A DNA stretch of 33,938 bases from JBDHZK01 sp039811865 (GCA_039811865.1 JBDHZK010000010.1:1-33938), one strand, 5' to 3'; shown: positions 16,260-23,812, counted from the stretch's first letter. Numbers and translations: made by a program. The notes: generated by a model not told the origin, from the sequence alone.

Positions 16260-17504
16260 CTAGCGGGTGAAGTCGGCCAGCGCCTTGTTCGCCTGCTCCA
16301 GCCAGGTTCGGTAGGTCGAGATGTTCTCGCGGGCCTTCTCAGCCGCGCGAGCGTCACCGCGGGCCTCGGCCTTCGCGGCGCGCTCTTCCAGCTTCGTGAT
16401 CTCCGCGGTGAGCATGTCCGCGGTTTCCTGGGCGCGGGCTCGCGCTTCGGGGTCGGTGCGGCGCCACTCGTCGTCCTCGGCCTGGCGAATCGCCGACTCC
16501 AGCGTGCGGACGCGCTTGTCCAGGGGTCGGATCGCGTCGCGGGGGACCTTGCCCAGGGCGTTGAACTCCCCCAGGAAGGACCGGAAGGCGGCGCGGGCGG
16601 CCGCGAGGTTGCTCACGGGCAGGATTTCCGCTTCCGCTTTCTCCAGCAACGCCTCTTTGGCTTCCAAGTTCCCTTGGAACTCGGTGTCTTGTTGGGTGTG
16701 GGCGGACTGTCGCGCCTCGAAGAACTTGTCCTGCGCGGCGCGGAAGCGGGCCCATAGTTCGTCGTCGACCTCGCGCGGGGCGGCTCCAGCGGCCTTCCAG
16801 CGGGCCATCAGGTCGCGGAAGGCGCCCGAGGTCAGGCCCCACTCCGTCGAATCCGAAAGAGCCTCCGCCTCGGCGATCAACTGCTCCTTGGCTGCCCGAG
16901 CGCCCTCGCGACGCTCGGCCTGCTCGGCGAACTGCGCCTTGCGCCGGCGCGTGTAGGTGGTCCTGGCCGATGAGAACCGGTGCCAAAGTGCATCGTCGGT
17001 GGCGCGGTCGATGCGCGGCAGCGCCTTCCAGTCGTCCAAGAGAGTGCGGAACCGGTTGACTCCACCACGCCAATCGTTGCCCTCAGCGAGCCGCTCGGCC
17101 TCGTCGACCATGGCCTCCTTGGCCTGCCGCGTCGCCTCGCTCTGCTTGGCCCGCTCGGCCTTGCGGGCCTCGGCCTGCTCGCTGAGCAGGGGAGTGAGGG
17201 TGTCGAGCTTCGCCTCAAGGCCGGCCAGATCACCGACCGCGTTAGCCTCGTGCACGCTCTTTCGCACCGTGCTGATCGAGTGCCTGGCTTCGTCAGGGGA
17301 CAAGGCCCCATTGCCAACCCGCATGACGAGCAGGTTCACCTCGACCTCAAGTGCCTGGAAGCGCCGTACGTAGAACGCCAGTGCCTCGGCTGGGGGGACT
17401 TCGGGGACCTGACCGACGCTGCGCTCGCCGTCGGCCGTCCGCACGTACACCGTGCCGTCGGCGTCGACGCGACCGAAGTCGGCCGGACTTGCGGGTTGGC
17501 TCAT
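16260..17504 (-). CDS. DUF349 domain-containing protein
   Basis: The 414-residue protein is highly charged and helical, with repeats of the DUF349 type: DDWKALPRIDRATDDALWHRF, ARWKAAGAAPREVDDELWARF, and a third degenerate unit near FLGEFNALGKVPRDAIRPLDKRVR. Long coiled-coil stretches rich in Ala, Glu, Lys and Arg lie between them. The N-terminus DADGTVYVRTADGERSVGQ is typical of actinobacterial members. No molecular function is established. I use the ATG at 17504, but an ATG at 17513 is equally in frame. A weak promoter, TTGCTG (17553-17548) and TTAACC (17531-17526) with 16 bases between, precedes it. It converges on rel with only 25 bases between stops and no visible terminator. Confidence 0.85.
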   Translation of the reverse strand: MSQPASPADFGRVDADGTVYVRTADGERSVGQVPEVPPAEALAFYVRRFQALEVEVNLLVMRVGNGALSPDEARHSISTVRKSVHEANAVGDLAGLEAKLDTLTPLLSEQAEARKAERAKQSEATRQAKEAMVDEAERLAEGNDWRGGVNRFRTLLDDWKALPRIDRATDDALWHRFSSARTTYTRRRKAQFAEQAERREGARAAKEQLIAEAEALSDSTEWGLTSGAFRDLMARWKAAGAAPREVDDELWARFRAAQDKFFEARQSAHTQQDTEFQGNLEAKEALLEKAEAEILPVSNLAAARAAFRSFLGEFNALGKVPRDAIRPLDKRVRTLESAIRQAEDDEWRRTDPEARARAQETADMLTAEITKLEERAAKAEARGDARAAEKARENISTYRTWLEQANKALADFTR

Positions 17505-17561
17505 GTGGTACATCTTGCCCGATTGGGTTAATGCATGTGTGGGCGCCCAGCAACGCTGGCG

Positions 17562-17567
17562 TAGGCT
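17562..17567 (+). promoter_or_regulatory. -10 element for MBL-fold hydrolase gene, leaderless start
   Basis: TAGGCT ends 6 bases before the GTG at 17574, so transcription should begin at the start codon. It lies in the 69-base divergent gap with the DUF349 gene, which also holds the 10-base palindrome TGGGCGCCCA at 17540-17549. Confidence 0.55.
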
Positions 17568-17573
17568 GCCCGC

Positions 17574-18266
17574 GTGCTCATCGCCTCGTTTCCGGCCGGA
17601 CCTTGGCAGGCAAACTGTTACGTGGTTGCCCGTGGCCGCGGTGAAGATTGCGTAATCATCGACCCCGGCGTGGAAGCCGCGGCGATCGTCCGTGAGGTGG
17701 TCGCGGAGCAGGCGTTGCGTCCGGCGGCCATCTTGCTGAGCCACGGACACATCGATCACATCGCCTCGGCGGCTGAGTTGGGTAGGCATTTCGAAATCCC
17801 CACCTGGCTCCAGCCGGCCGACCGTGCGCTGTTGACCGACCCGGCAAAGGGGCTCGGCCCCGATTCCCGGGCGCTCCTGGACCAACTGCTGGGGACGTCG
17901 CAGTTGACCGAGCCGCCGATCGTTGCCGAGCTTTTCGACGGGCAGGAATTGGGGGTTGCCGGACTTGAGTTCAGGGTGTCCCACGCGCCCGGACACACGG
18001 CGGGATGCGTCCTGTTGTCGACGGATTACCCCGATTCGACGGAAGTGTCGGGCCTGGTGTTCAGCGGTGATGTGCTGTTCGCCGGATCCATCGGGCGAAC
18101 CGACCTGCCGGGGGGAGACCCCGATGTCATGTTGGCCAGCCTGCGTGACAAGGTGTCGCGGCTGCCCGACGGCTTGGCCGTCCTCCCCGGACACGGGCCC
18201 CAGACGACGATGCGGCGCGAGAAGATGACCAACCCATACCTGCAACCAAGCTTCCTGGTTTCCTGA
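17574..18266 (+). CDS. Metallo-beta-lactamase-fold hydrolase, glyoxalase II-like
   Basis: The 230-residue protein has the two-zinc hydrolase motif SHGHIDH (H57, H59, D61, H62), HAPGHTAGC, the bridging aspartate in FSGDVLFAGSIGRTDL, and the final histidine in PGHGPQTTM. This is the hydroxyacylglutathione hydrolase-like (YcbL) subgroup; in organisms without glutathione the substrate is unknown. The GTG at 17574 opens the usual N-terminus MLIASFPAGPWQANCYVV. The gene next to hisS is conserved in actinobacteria. hisS begins 6 bases downstream and is probably cotranscribed. Confidence 0.9.
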   Translation: MLIASFPAGPWQANCYVVARGRGEDCVIIDPGVEAAAIVREVVAEQALRPAAILLSHGHIDHIASAAELGRHFEIPTWLQPADRALLTDPAKGLGPDSRALLDQLLGTSQLTEPPIVAELFDGQELGVAGLEFRVSHAPGHTAGCVLLSTDYPDSTEVSGLVFSGDVLFAGSIGRTDLPGGDPDVMLASLRDKVSRLPDGLAVLPGHGPQTTMRREKMTNPYLQPSFLVS

Positions 18267-18272
18267 GGTTCG

Positions 18273-19598
18273 ATGAGTCGTCCAAAGCCGATCTCCGGCT
18301 TCCCCGAGTTCCTTCCCGCCGCCCGCGTCGTCGAACAGCGCGTGCTCGACTTCTTGCGCGCCGAGTTCGAACTCCACGGCTTCGCCAATATCGAGACCAG
18401 GGCCGTCGAGCCGCTGGAACGGCTGGCCAGCAAGGGCGAGATCGAGAAGGAGGTCTACACGGTGCGTCGGCTGCACGCCGACGCACAGGCGGTTGATGAA
18501 CTCGGCCTGCATTTCGACCTGACCGTGCCGTTCGCCCGTTACGTGCTGGAGAACTCCGGTCACCTGGTCTTCCCCTTCAGGCGCTACCAAATCCAAAGGG
18601 TTTGGCGCGGCGAGCGTCCCCAAGAGGGCCGCTATCGGGAGTTCACTCAAGCCGACATCGACATCGTCGGCCAGGACGTGCTCGCACCCCATCACGACAT
18701 CGAGGCACCGCTGGTGGTGCTCGGAGCGTTGGAGCGGCTGCACGTTGACCTCGGTCTGCCGCCTGCCCTGATGCGCGTCAACAATCGGCAACTGTCGCAG
18801 GGTTTCTACGCCGGCTTGGGTATCGACGATCCGGCACCCGTGTTGCAGCGCGTGGACAAGCTGGACAAGATCGGCCCCGAGGCGGTGGGTCAGACGCTCG
18901 CCGCAATCGGCCTTGATGAGGGCCAGATCCAGGCGACCTTGGCGCTGGCGCAGATCAGTTCGCCGGACTCGGCTTTCGTCGATCGGGTGCTCGAACTCGG
19001 CGTCCGACATCCGTTGCTCGAGGCGGGTCTGGCTGCGCTCGACGAGGTGGTCACCACCGCTGGAAAGTACGCCCCCGGGCGCCTGCTCGCCGACTTGAAG
19101 ATCGCCCGAGGGCTCGACTACTACACCGGCACCGTCTACGAGACCGAACTGGTCGGCTTCGAGTCGCTCGGGGCAGTGTCCTCCGGCGGCCGCTACGACT
19201 CCTTGGCCAGCGACGGGAAGGTCACCTTCCCCGGCGTCGGCATCTCGGTCGGGGTTACCCGGATGTTGGTGCCGCTGCTCGGACGGGGCAAGCTGACGGC
19301 CTCGCGTCCCGTCCCTTCCGCCGTGCTCGTCGCGGTCGACGACGAGGAGTCGCGACACGTGGCGATCGCGGTCGCCGCTGCCCTCCGGGCGCGCGGAATC
19401 GCGTGCGAGGTGGCACACAAGGCCGACCGGTACGGACGCCAGATCCGCTTTGCCGAACGCAAGGGCATCCCTTTCGTCTGGTTCGGCGGCCCGGCCGGTG
19501 AGGTCAAAGACATTCGCTCCGGCGATCAGGTGGGTGCCGACGCCGACCTTTGGACCCCGCCTGCGGCTGATCTCCACCCACAGGTGCTGCGCGGCTAG
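18273..19598 (+). CDS. hisS: Histidyl-tRNA synthetase
   Basis: This class II synthetase charges tRNA(His) in the cytosol. The 441 residues start MSRPKPISGFPEFLPAARVVEQ. Motif 1 region is followed by LHFDLTVPFARYV, motif 2 FRRYQIQRVWRGERPQEGRYREFTQ, the histidine-specific IARGLDYYTGTVYE, and motif 3 SSGGRYDSLAS with GVGISVGVTRML. The anticodon-binding domain occupies the last 110 residues. The ATG at 18273 is preceded by TGAGG. It lies in the same strand run as aspS, but 223 bases separate the two and the gap contains its own signals. Confidence 0.96.
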   Translation: MSRPKPISGFPEFLPAARVVEQRVLDFLRAEFELHGFANIETRAVEPLERLASKGEIEKEVYTVRRLHADAQAVDELGLHFDLTVPFARYVLENSGHLVFPFRRYQIQRVWRGERPQEGRYREFTQADIDIVGQDVLAPHHDIEAPLVVLGALERLHVDLGLPPALMRVNNRQLSQGFYAGLGIDDPAPVLQRVDKLDKIGPEAVGQTLAAIGLDEGQIQATLALAQISSPDSAFVDRVLELGVRHPLLEAGLAALDEVVTTAGKYAPGRLLADLKIARGLDYYTGTVYETELVGFESLGAVSSGGRYDSLASDGKVTFPGVGISVGVTRMLVPLLGRGKLTASRPVPSAVLVAVDDEESRHVAIAVAAALRARGIACEVAHKADRYGRQIRFAERKGIPFVWFGGPAGEVKDIRSGDQVGADADLWTPPAADLHPQVLRG

Positions 19599-19707
19599 GC
19601 GACAACACCGCCAGGCCACCGCCGGGAGCCCGGCGACGAACGTCCAGCAAGCGGGGAGGGCCGGTGGGGCTGTTCTCGTCATGCTCCGAGCGTAGGCACC
19701 TATGCGG

Positions 19708-19713
19708 TAGAAT
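19708..19713 (+). promoter_or_regulatory. -10 element upstream of small ORF and aspS
   Basis: TAGAAT is the closest match to TATAAT in this gap and ends 7 bases before an ATG at 19721. A transcript from here would start at that ATG and carry about 100 bases before aspS. No clear -35 is present. Confidence 0.45.
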
Positions 19714-19720
19714 CGTCACT

Positions 19721-19789
19721 ATGTTCGAAATCTGGGGACAACTTTTCCAGCCACGAAACCGATTCGGGCTCGACGAGGCCCGCCCCTAA
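19721..19789 (+). CDS. Candidate 22-codon leaderless ORF upstream of aspS
   Basis: An ATG 7 bases after TAGAAT opens 22 codons beginning MFEIWGQLFQPRNR and ending in TAA at 19787-19789. The peptide begins amphipathic and aromatic and contains only one Asp, so it is not a classical amino-acid-counting leader. Its stop codon is placed in the left arm of a hairpin just before the aspS ribosome binding site. It could be a regulatory leader peptide, a remnant of a longer gene, or chance. No family is recognised with confidence. Confidence 0.3.
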   Translation: MFEIWGQLFQPRNRFGLDEARP

Positions 19790-19800
19790 GATCGAGGGGC
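19782..19800 (+). promoter_or_regulatory. Hairpin in aspS leader competing with the ribosome binding site
   Basis: GCCCCT-AAGATCG-AGGGGC forms a perfect 6-base-pair stem with a 7-base loop, followed by TGTCTTTG. The same CCCCT arm (19783-19787) can instead pair with AGGGG at 19812-19816, the aspS Shine-Dalgarno. It could be an attenuator, a weak terminator or a translation switch. An alternative reading is that TAAGAT at 19787-19792 is a -10 for aspS. Confidence 0.35.
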
Positions 19801-19821
19801 TGTCTTTGCAGAGGGGATTTC

Positions 19822-21618
19822 GTGATTCGCACACATCGCGCCGGCACACTGCGCGCGTCCGATGCCGGCACCACCGTCACGCTGGCCGGGTGGGTCGCAA
19901 GGCGCCGAGACCACGGCGGCGTTGCCTTCATCGACTTGCGCGATGCCTCGGGCGTCGTCCAGGTGGTCGTTCGCGACGAGGTGATCGAGGCGTCCGGCGC
20001 GCATGACCTACGCAACGAGTACTGCATCAAGGTCGTCGGCGTGGTCGAACCGCGTCCCGATGGGAACGCGAATCCCGACCTGCCCACCGGCGATGTGGAA
20101 GTTGCGATCAGCTCGCTGGAGGTGCTCAACCGGGCCGCCCCGCTGCCGTTCCAGATCGATGATCGCGGGGCCGCGGGAGAGGAGCACCGACTCAAGTACC
20201 GGTATCTCGATTTGCGGCGACCCGCCCAAGGGGCCGCGATCAGGCTGCGCAGCGAGGTCAACCGCATCGCCCGGGACTTGCTCGCCGAACGAGATTTCGT
20301 CGAGATCGAGACGCCGACCCTGACGCGTTCCACGCCAGAGGGGGCGCGGGACTTCGTCGTGCCCGCGCGGCTCGCCCCGGGCAGCTGGTACGCACTTCCG
20401 CAGAGCCCGCAGTTGTTCAAGCAGCTGCTGATGGTGGCGGGCATGGAGCGGTACTACCAGATCGCTCGGTGTTACCGCGACGAGGACTTCCGCGCCGACC
20501 GGCAGCCTGAGTTCACCCAGCTGGACATCGAGATGAGCTTCGTCGACCAGGACGACGTGATCGAGCTGTCGGAGGCGCTGGTCAAACGCATCTGGGCGCT
20601 CAAGGGCTTCGACATCCAGACTCCGATCGAGCGCATCACCTACAAAGACGCAATGGACCGGTTCGGCACCGACAAGCCTGATCTTCGCCTGCACCTCGGC
20701 GAGCTGACCGAGCTCACCGACTACTTCGACGGCACCGGATTCAGGGTCTTCCAGGCGCCCTATGTCGGTGCGGTCGTCATGCCTGGCGGCGCCGACCAAC
20801 CCCGCCGAACGTTCGACGCCTGGCAGGAGTGGGCCAAGCAACGCGGTGCCCGCGGTTTGGCCTACGTGACGTTGGATGCAGACGGTGTCCTGGGTGGGCC
20901 GGTAGCCAAGAACCTGAGCGAGGCCGAGCGTGCGGGCCTGGCCGAGCGGGTCGGAGCCGCTCCGGGCGACTGCGTCTTCTTCGCGGCGGGCGCGCGCAAG
21001 CCGTCCCAGGCGTTGTTGGGGGCGGCCCGGGTGGAGATCGGACGGCGTCTGGGCCTGATCGCGCCCGGCACCTGGTCGTTCGTCTGGGTGGTGGACGCCC
21101 CCTTGTTCGAGCCCGCTTCGGACGCGGTCGCCGCCGGCGACGTCGCGGTCGGTGCCGGCGCCTGGACTGCGGTCCACCACGCCTTCACCTCACCCAAGCC
21201 CGAATGCCTCGACACCTTCGACCACGACCCTGGCTCGGCACTGGCCTATGCCTACGACCTGGTCTGCAACGGCAACGAGATCGGCGGGGGTTCGATCCGA
21301 ATCCACCGGCGCGACATCCAGGAGCGGGTCTTCGCCGTGATGGGCATCGAGCCGGCCGAGGCGCAGGAGAAGTTCGGTTTCTTGCTGGACGCCTTCTCCT
21401 ACGGCGCCCCGCCGCATGGCGGAATCGCGTTCGGCTGGGACCGGATCGTCGCCCTGCTCGCGGGCATGGACTCCATCCGAGACGTGATTGCCTTCCCCAA
21501 GACCGGCGGCGGCTACGACCCCCTAACCGGCGCGCCCGCGCCGATCTCCGCCAAGCAGCGCAAGGAAGCGGGCGTCGACGCCAGGCCGTTCCCGGCGCAG
21601 ACTCCGGCTAGCGGCTAG
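19822..21618 (+). CDS. aspS: Aspartyl-tRNA synthetase, non-discriminating type (Asp/Asx)
   Basis: This bacterial-type class IIb synthetase has 598 residues: an OB-fold anticodon domain (1-100), a catalytic core with QSPQLFKQLLM and motif 2 YQIARCYRDEDFRADRQPEFTQLDIEMSF, a GAD insertion domain (about 290-420), and motif 3 near GIAFGWDRIVALLAG. In the anticodon domain RRRDHGG has His at position 31, and G81 lies where discriminating enzymes have Lys. These are the residues of non-discriminating AspRS, which charges both tRNA(Asp) and tRNA(Asn). The GTG at 19822 follows GAGGGG (19811-19816). Asn-tRNA would then be finished by GatCAB, which is not in the window. Confidence 0.95.
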   Translation: MIRTHRAGTLRASDAGTTVTLAGWVARRRDHGGVAFIDLRDASGVVQVVVRDEVIEASGAHDLRNEYCIKVVGVVEPRPDGNANPDLPTGDVEVAISSLEVLNRAAPLPFQIDDRGAAGEEHRLKYRYLDLRRPAQGAAIRLRSEVNRIARDLLAERDFVEIETPTLTRSTPEGARDFVVPARLAPGSWYALPQSPQLFKQLLMVAGMERYYQIARCYRDEDFRADRQPEFTQLDIEMSFVDQDDVIELSEALVKRIWALKGFDIQTPIERITYKDAMDRFGTDKPDLRLHLGELTELTDYFDGTGFRVFQAPYVGAVVMPGGADQPRRTFDAWQEWAKQRGARGLAYVTLDADGVLGGPVAKNLSEAERAGLAERVGAAPGDCVFFAAGARKPSQALLGAARVEIGRRLGLIAPGTWSFVWVVDAPLFEPASDAVAAGDVAVGAGAWTAVHHAFTSPKPECLDTFDHDPGSALAYAYDLVCNGNEIGGGSIRIHRRDIQERVFAVMGIEPAEAQEKFGFLLDAFSYGAPPHGGIAFGWDRIVALLAGMDSIRDVIAFPKTGGGYDPLTGAPAPISAKQRKEAGVDARPFPAQTPASG

Positions 21619-21630
21619 GGCACCCGGGCC

Positions 21631-22371
21631 ATGACTGGTCGCCGCACCCTGGTCACGGGCGGATCGCGGGGGATCGGGGCGGCCATCGTCGGCTTGCTCG
21701 CAAGCCAAGGGCACGAAATTGTCCTCGGCTACCGGGCGGACGCCGAGGCTGCCGCAAGGACGGCCGACGCAGCCCGAGGCTTCGGAGCCCGATGCACGCT
21801 CGTCCAGGCAGACGTGACCGATCCGCAGCAGGTGGCCCGGCTGTTCGCGCAAGCGGGTGCGGGATTGACGGGGGTGGTGATCAACGCCGGGGGTGCCTTC
21901 GGCATCGGTCCGCTCGCCGACGCGAGCCCAGCCGACATCGCCGCCACCGTGGCGCTGAACCTCACCTCGGCGCTGTTGGTGGCCCGCGAGGCGGCTCGCG
22001 CACTGGCCATTTCGCGCGGCGGGCGAGGCGGGGTGATCGTCCCGATCAGCTCGGGTGCGGCGACCCTCGGCAGCCCGAACGAGTTCGTGGCATACGCCGC
22101 GGCGAAGGCGGGTGTGGACACCCTGGCCCGAGGTCTCGGGCTGGAACTGGCCCGTGACGGTGTTCGCGTGGTCGCCATCGCCCCGGGACTGGTCGACACG
22201 GATTTTCACGCCGCCGCCGGTGAGCCCGGTCGCGCCGAGCGGATCGCGCCCACGATTCCGCTCGGGCGTGGGGCGTCCGCCGAAGAGATCGCCCAGGCGG
22301 TGGCCTGGGCGATGAGCGAGGCCGCCAGCTATGTCACGGCGACGGTCATCCGCGTCGCTGGCGGACGCTGA
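21631..22371 (+). CDS. Short-chain dehydrogenase/reductase
   Basis: This classical SDR has 246 residues. The Rossmann cofactor motif is TGGSRGIG (9-16), NAGG is at 85-88, the catalytic serine is in PISSGAATLG, and the YxxxK pair is Y155/K159. PGLVDTDFH follows, as in FabG-like enzymes. The YRAD segment after beta-2 suggests an NADP-type pocket rather than the Asp of NAD users. The substrate cannot be told from sequence; FabG-like 3-oxoacyl reduction is one option. It starts 12 bases after aspS, so it may be cotranscribed. It ends before a strong hairpin and converges with the PadR gene. Confidence 0.88.
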   Translation: MTGRRTLVTGGSRGIGAAIVGLLASQGHEIVLGYRADAEAAARTADAARGFGARCTLVQADVTDPQQVARLFAQAGAGLTGVVINAGGAFGIGPLADASPADIAATVALNLTSALLVAREAARALAISRGGRGGVIVPISSGAATLGSPNEFVAYAAAKAGVDTLARGLGLELARDGVRVVAIAPGLVDTDFHAAAGEPGRAERIAPTIPLGRGASAEEIAQAVAWAMSEAASYVTATVIRVAGGR

Positions 22372-22396
22372 CCGGACGTCTGTCTTCCCAGCGAGC

Positions 22397-22438
22397 GCGA
22401 GCGGCCCGCCCTGCTGGTAGGACGGGCCGCCGGCTCGC
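22397..22438. terminator. Bidirectional terminator between the SDR and PadR genes
   Basis: GCGAGC plus GGCCCGCCCT (22397-22412) pairs with AGGACGGGCC and GCTCGC (22419-22428 and 22433-22438), leaving one mismatch, a 4-base bulge and a 6-base loop. It lies exactly between two converging genes. There is no T-run on either side, as is usual in GC-rich actinobacteria. Confidence 0.65.
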
Positions 22439-22446
22439 CGCGTGCT

Positions 22447-23163
22447 TCAGCGGAGGTCGTCCTCCGAGGAGGGGGCGCCGTCGGTGGCCAGCAGGCTGTA
22501 CAGCTTGCGGCGGGCGTCGGCGAGGATCTCGGCGGCCTGGCGCTGCAGGTCCGGCGAACCGCTGCGGGTTACGGCCTGCGCGGCCATGGTGAGGTTCGTG
22601 AACTCGCTCCACAGGCCCTTGACCTGATCGGAAAAGCGCGGCGCGAACTCGTCCTTGACCGCGTCCCACGGCTTGGTGGGGACGTCCTGCGCCGCCTGCT
22701 TGCCGGCGTCGGTCAGCCTGAAGGCGCGTTGACCTTCGTTGTCGTACTGCTCGACCAGGCCCTCGTCCTCGAGCTGGGCCAGGGCGGGGTACACCGCTCC
22801 CGGGCTCGGCTTCCACAGCCCGTCTGTGCGCTCGGCGAGGGTTTGGATGACCTGATAGCCGTTCAGCGGCCCCTCGGCCAGCAACGCCAAGATAGCGATC
22901 CGGACGTCCCCGCGACGGGCGCGGGGCCCGCGTCCGGGGCCTCCCCAGCCGCCGCCCATCGGGCCGCGGGGGCCGAACGGGCCGTGCGGGCCGAACGGGC
23001 CGTTGGCCCCAAACGGACCACCGGGTCCGAAGGGACCCATCGGGCCGGGGCCGCCCTCGAAGCCGCGTCCGCCGCGACGGCCCTCGCGCCGCTCGCCGCG
23101 TCCTTCTCGCCGGTCTTGGTTCATCTGCGCCCACCCGGGGCGCTGCATCGCAAAGTCATACAT
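22447..23163 (-). CDS. PadR family transcriptional regulator
   Basis: The 238-residue protein has a PadR winged helix at about residues 85-155: RGDVRIAILALLAEGPLNGYQVIQTLAERTDGLWKPSPGAVYPALAQLEDEGLV. A C-terminal helical dimerisation region follows. The first 80 residues are low complexity, with an Arg/Glu/Gly stretch and then four tandem GPFG units. PadR repressors sense small molecules, often phenolics or drugs; the ligand here is unknown. The ATG at 23163 follows AGGAG by 7 bases. The promoter TTGCGT-17-TATCGT overlaps a perfect palindrome, which points to autoregulation. The divergent VOC gene is a natural candidate target. Confidence 0.92.
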   Translation of the reverse strand: MYDFAMQRPGWAQMNQDRREGRGERREGRRGGRGFEGGPGPMGPFGPGGPFGANGPFGPHGPFGPRGPMGGGWGGPGRGPRARRGDVRIAILALLAEGPLNGYQVIQTLAERTDGLWKPSPGAVYPALAQLEDEGLVEQYDNEGQRAFRLTDAGKQAAQDVPTKPWDAVKDEFAPRFSDQVKGLWSEFTNLTMAAQAVTRSGSPDLQRQAAEILADARRKLYSLLATDGAPSSEDDLR

Positions 23164-23199
23164 GGTGATCTCCTGTCTAGATGTTCTTGCGTTAGCACG

Positions 23200-23211
23200 A
23201 CGATATATCGT
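23200..23211. promoter_or_regulatory. Putative PadR operator
   Basis: ACGATATATCGT is a perfect 12-base palindrome and the most AT-rich spot in the region. It covers the PadR -10 hexamer. An outer inverted repeat CTTGCGT (23186-23192) / ACGCAAG (23223-23229) encloses it. A PadR dimer site for autorepression is the likely reading. Confidence 0.6.
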
Positions 23212-23228
23212 GACGGGTCGTTACGCAA
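23200..23228 (-). promoter_or_regulatory. Promoter of the PadR gene
   Basis: On the minus strand TTGCGT (23228-23223) and TATCGT (23205-23200) are separated by exactly 17 bases. Transcription would begin near 23193, giving a leader of about 30 bases with AGGAG. This is the most canonical promoter in the window. Confidence 0.6.
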
Positions 23229-23325
23229 GAGCGGCGGGTCTTTGACCGGGAACTGTCGGTGCGGTGGGGGAAGCTGGAACCGCGTCCGGGGGATCCCGGG
23301 CCAAGGCGTCAGCCGAGGAGGGCCA

Positions 23326-23763
23326 ATGGCCAAGAAGATTCAAGTGACTTTCGACTGTGCCGACCCGGGTGCGCTGGCCCATTTTTGGGCAGCCGTGCTC
23401 GGCTACCGCCTCCAGGAACCGCCGCCAGGATTCGCGACCTGGGACGAGGCCATGGCGGCATTCGATGTGCCACGGGAGAGGTGGAACGACGCCTCCGCCG
23501 TGATCGATCCCGATGGGGTCGGGCCTCGGCTGTTCTTCCAGCGCGTGCCGGAGGGCAAGCAGGTGAAGAACCGCGTGCATCTCGACGTGCGGGCCGCCCC
23601 GGGGTTGGAGGGGGATGAACGGATGGCGGTGCTGGAGGCCGAGGCGGAGCGCCTGGTCGGGCTTGGGGCCGCCAGACTGCGCCGATTCGAGCCGGCGCCG
23701 CCGCTCAGCGCGGGATTCATCGTGTTGGCCGACCCCGAGGGCAACGAGTTCTGCCTGGACTGA
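23326..23763 (+). CDS. VOC-fold (glyoxalase-like) protein
   Basis: The 145-residue protein is of the VOC/glyoxalase-like domain type common in actinobacteria. It starts MAKKIQVTFDCADPGALAHFWAAVLGY, has DPDGVGPRLFFQRVPEGKQVKNRVHLDV in the middle and ends in VLADPEGNEFCLD. The HLDV histidine and the ADPEGNEF glutamate are the usual metal-ligand positions, although many members of this subgroup have no known enzyme activity. The ATG at 23326 is preceded by GAGGAGG, which decides the start; longer in-frame starts would run antisense through the PadR gene. It is divergent from that gene across 162 bases. No good promoter of its own was seen there. Confidence 0.85.
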   Translation: MAKKIQVTFDCADPGALAHFWAAVLGYRLQEPPPGFATWDEAMAAFDVPRERWNDASAVIDPDGVGPRLFFQRVPEGKQVKNRVHLDVRAAPGLEGDERMAVLEAEAERLVGLGAARLRRFEPAPPLSAGFIVLADPEGNEFCLD

Positions 23764-23812
23764 TTCGGCCTGTGCTCAGCTTCGGTGCGCCGCCTCTGTC
23801 GGTGCCCGCGTG

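Noticed and set aside
16233..16279. AAGTCGGCCA occurs twice (16233-16242 and 16270-16279) around the rel/DUF349 junction
   Set aside because: It is a 10-base direct repeat of common composition, with one copy inside the DUF349 coding end. No mobile element, target duplication or hairpin is associated.
17514..19682. Minus-strand extension of the DUF349 frame to an apparent 1140-residue protein
   Set aside because: It lies antisense to the MBL-fold gene and hisS and has the biased composition of a GC-rich shadow frame. The DUF349 N-terminal motif starts at 17504.
19504..19719. Minus-strand 71-codon frame between hisS and aspS
   Set aside because: The sequence is Arg/Pro-rich without family resemblance, runs into hisS antisense, and has no ribosome binding site.
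23242..23270. TTGACC as a -35 for the VOC-fold gene
   Set aside because: At 15-18 bases downstream there is only a G-rich stretch, with no TANNNT hexamer.
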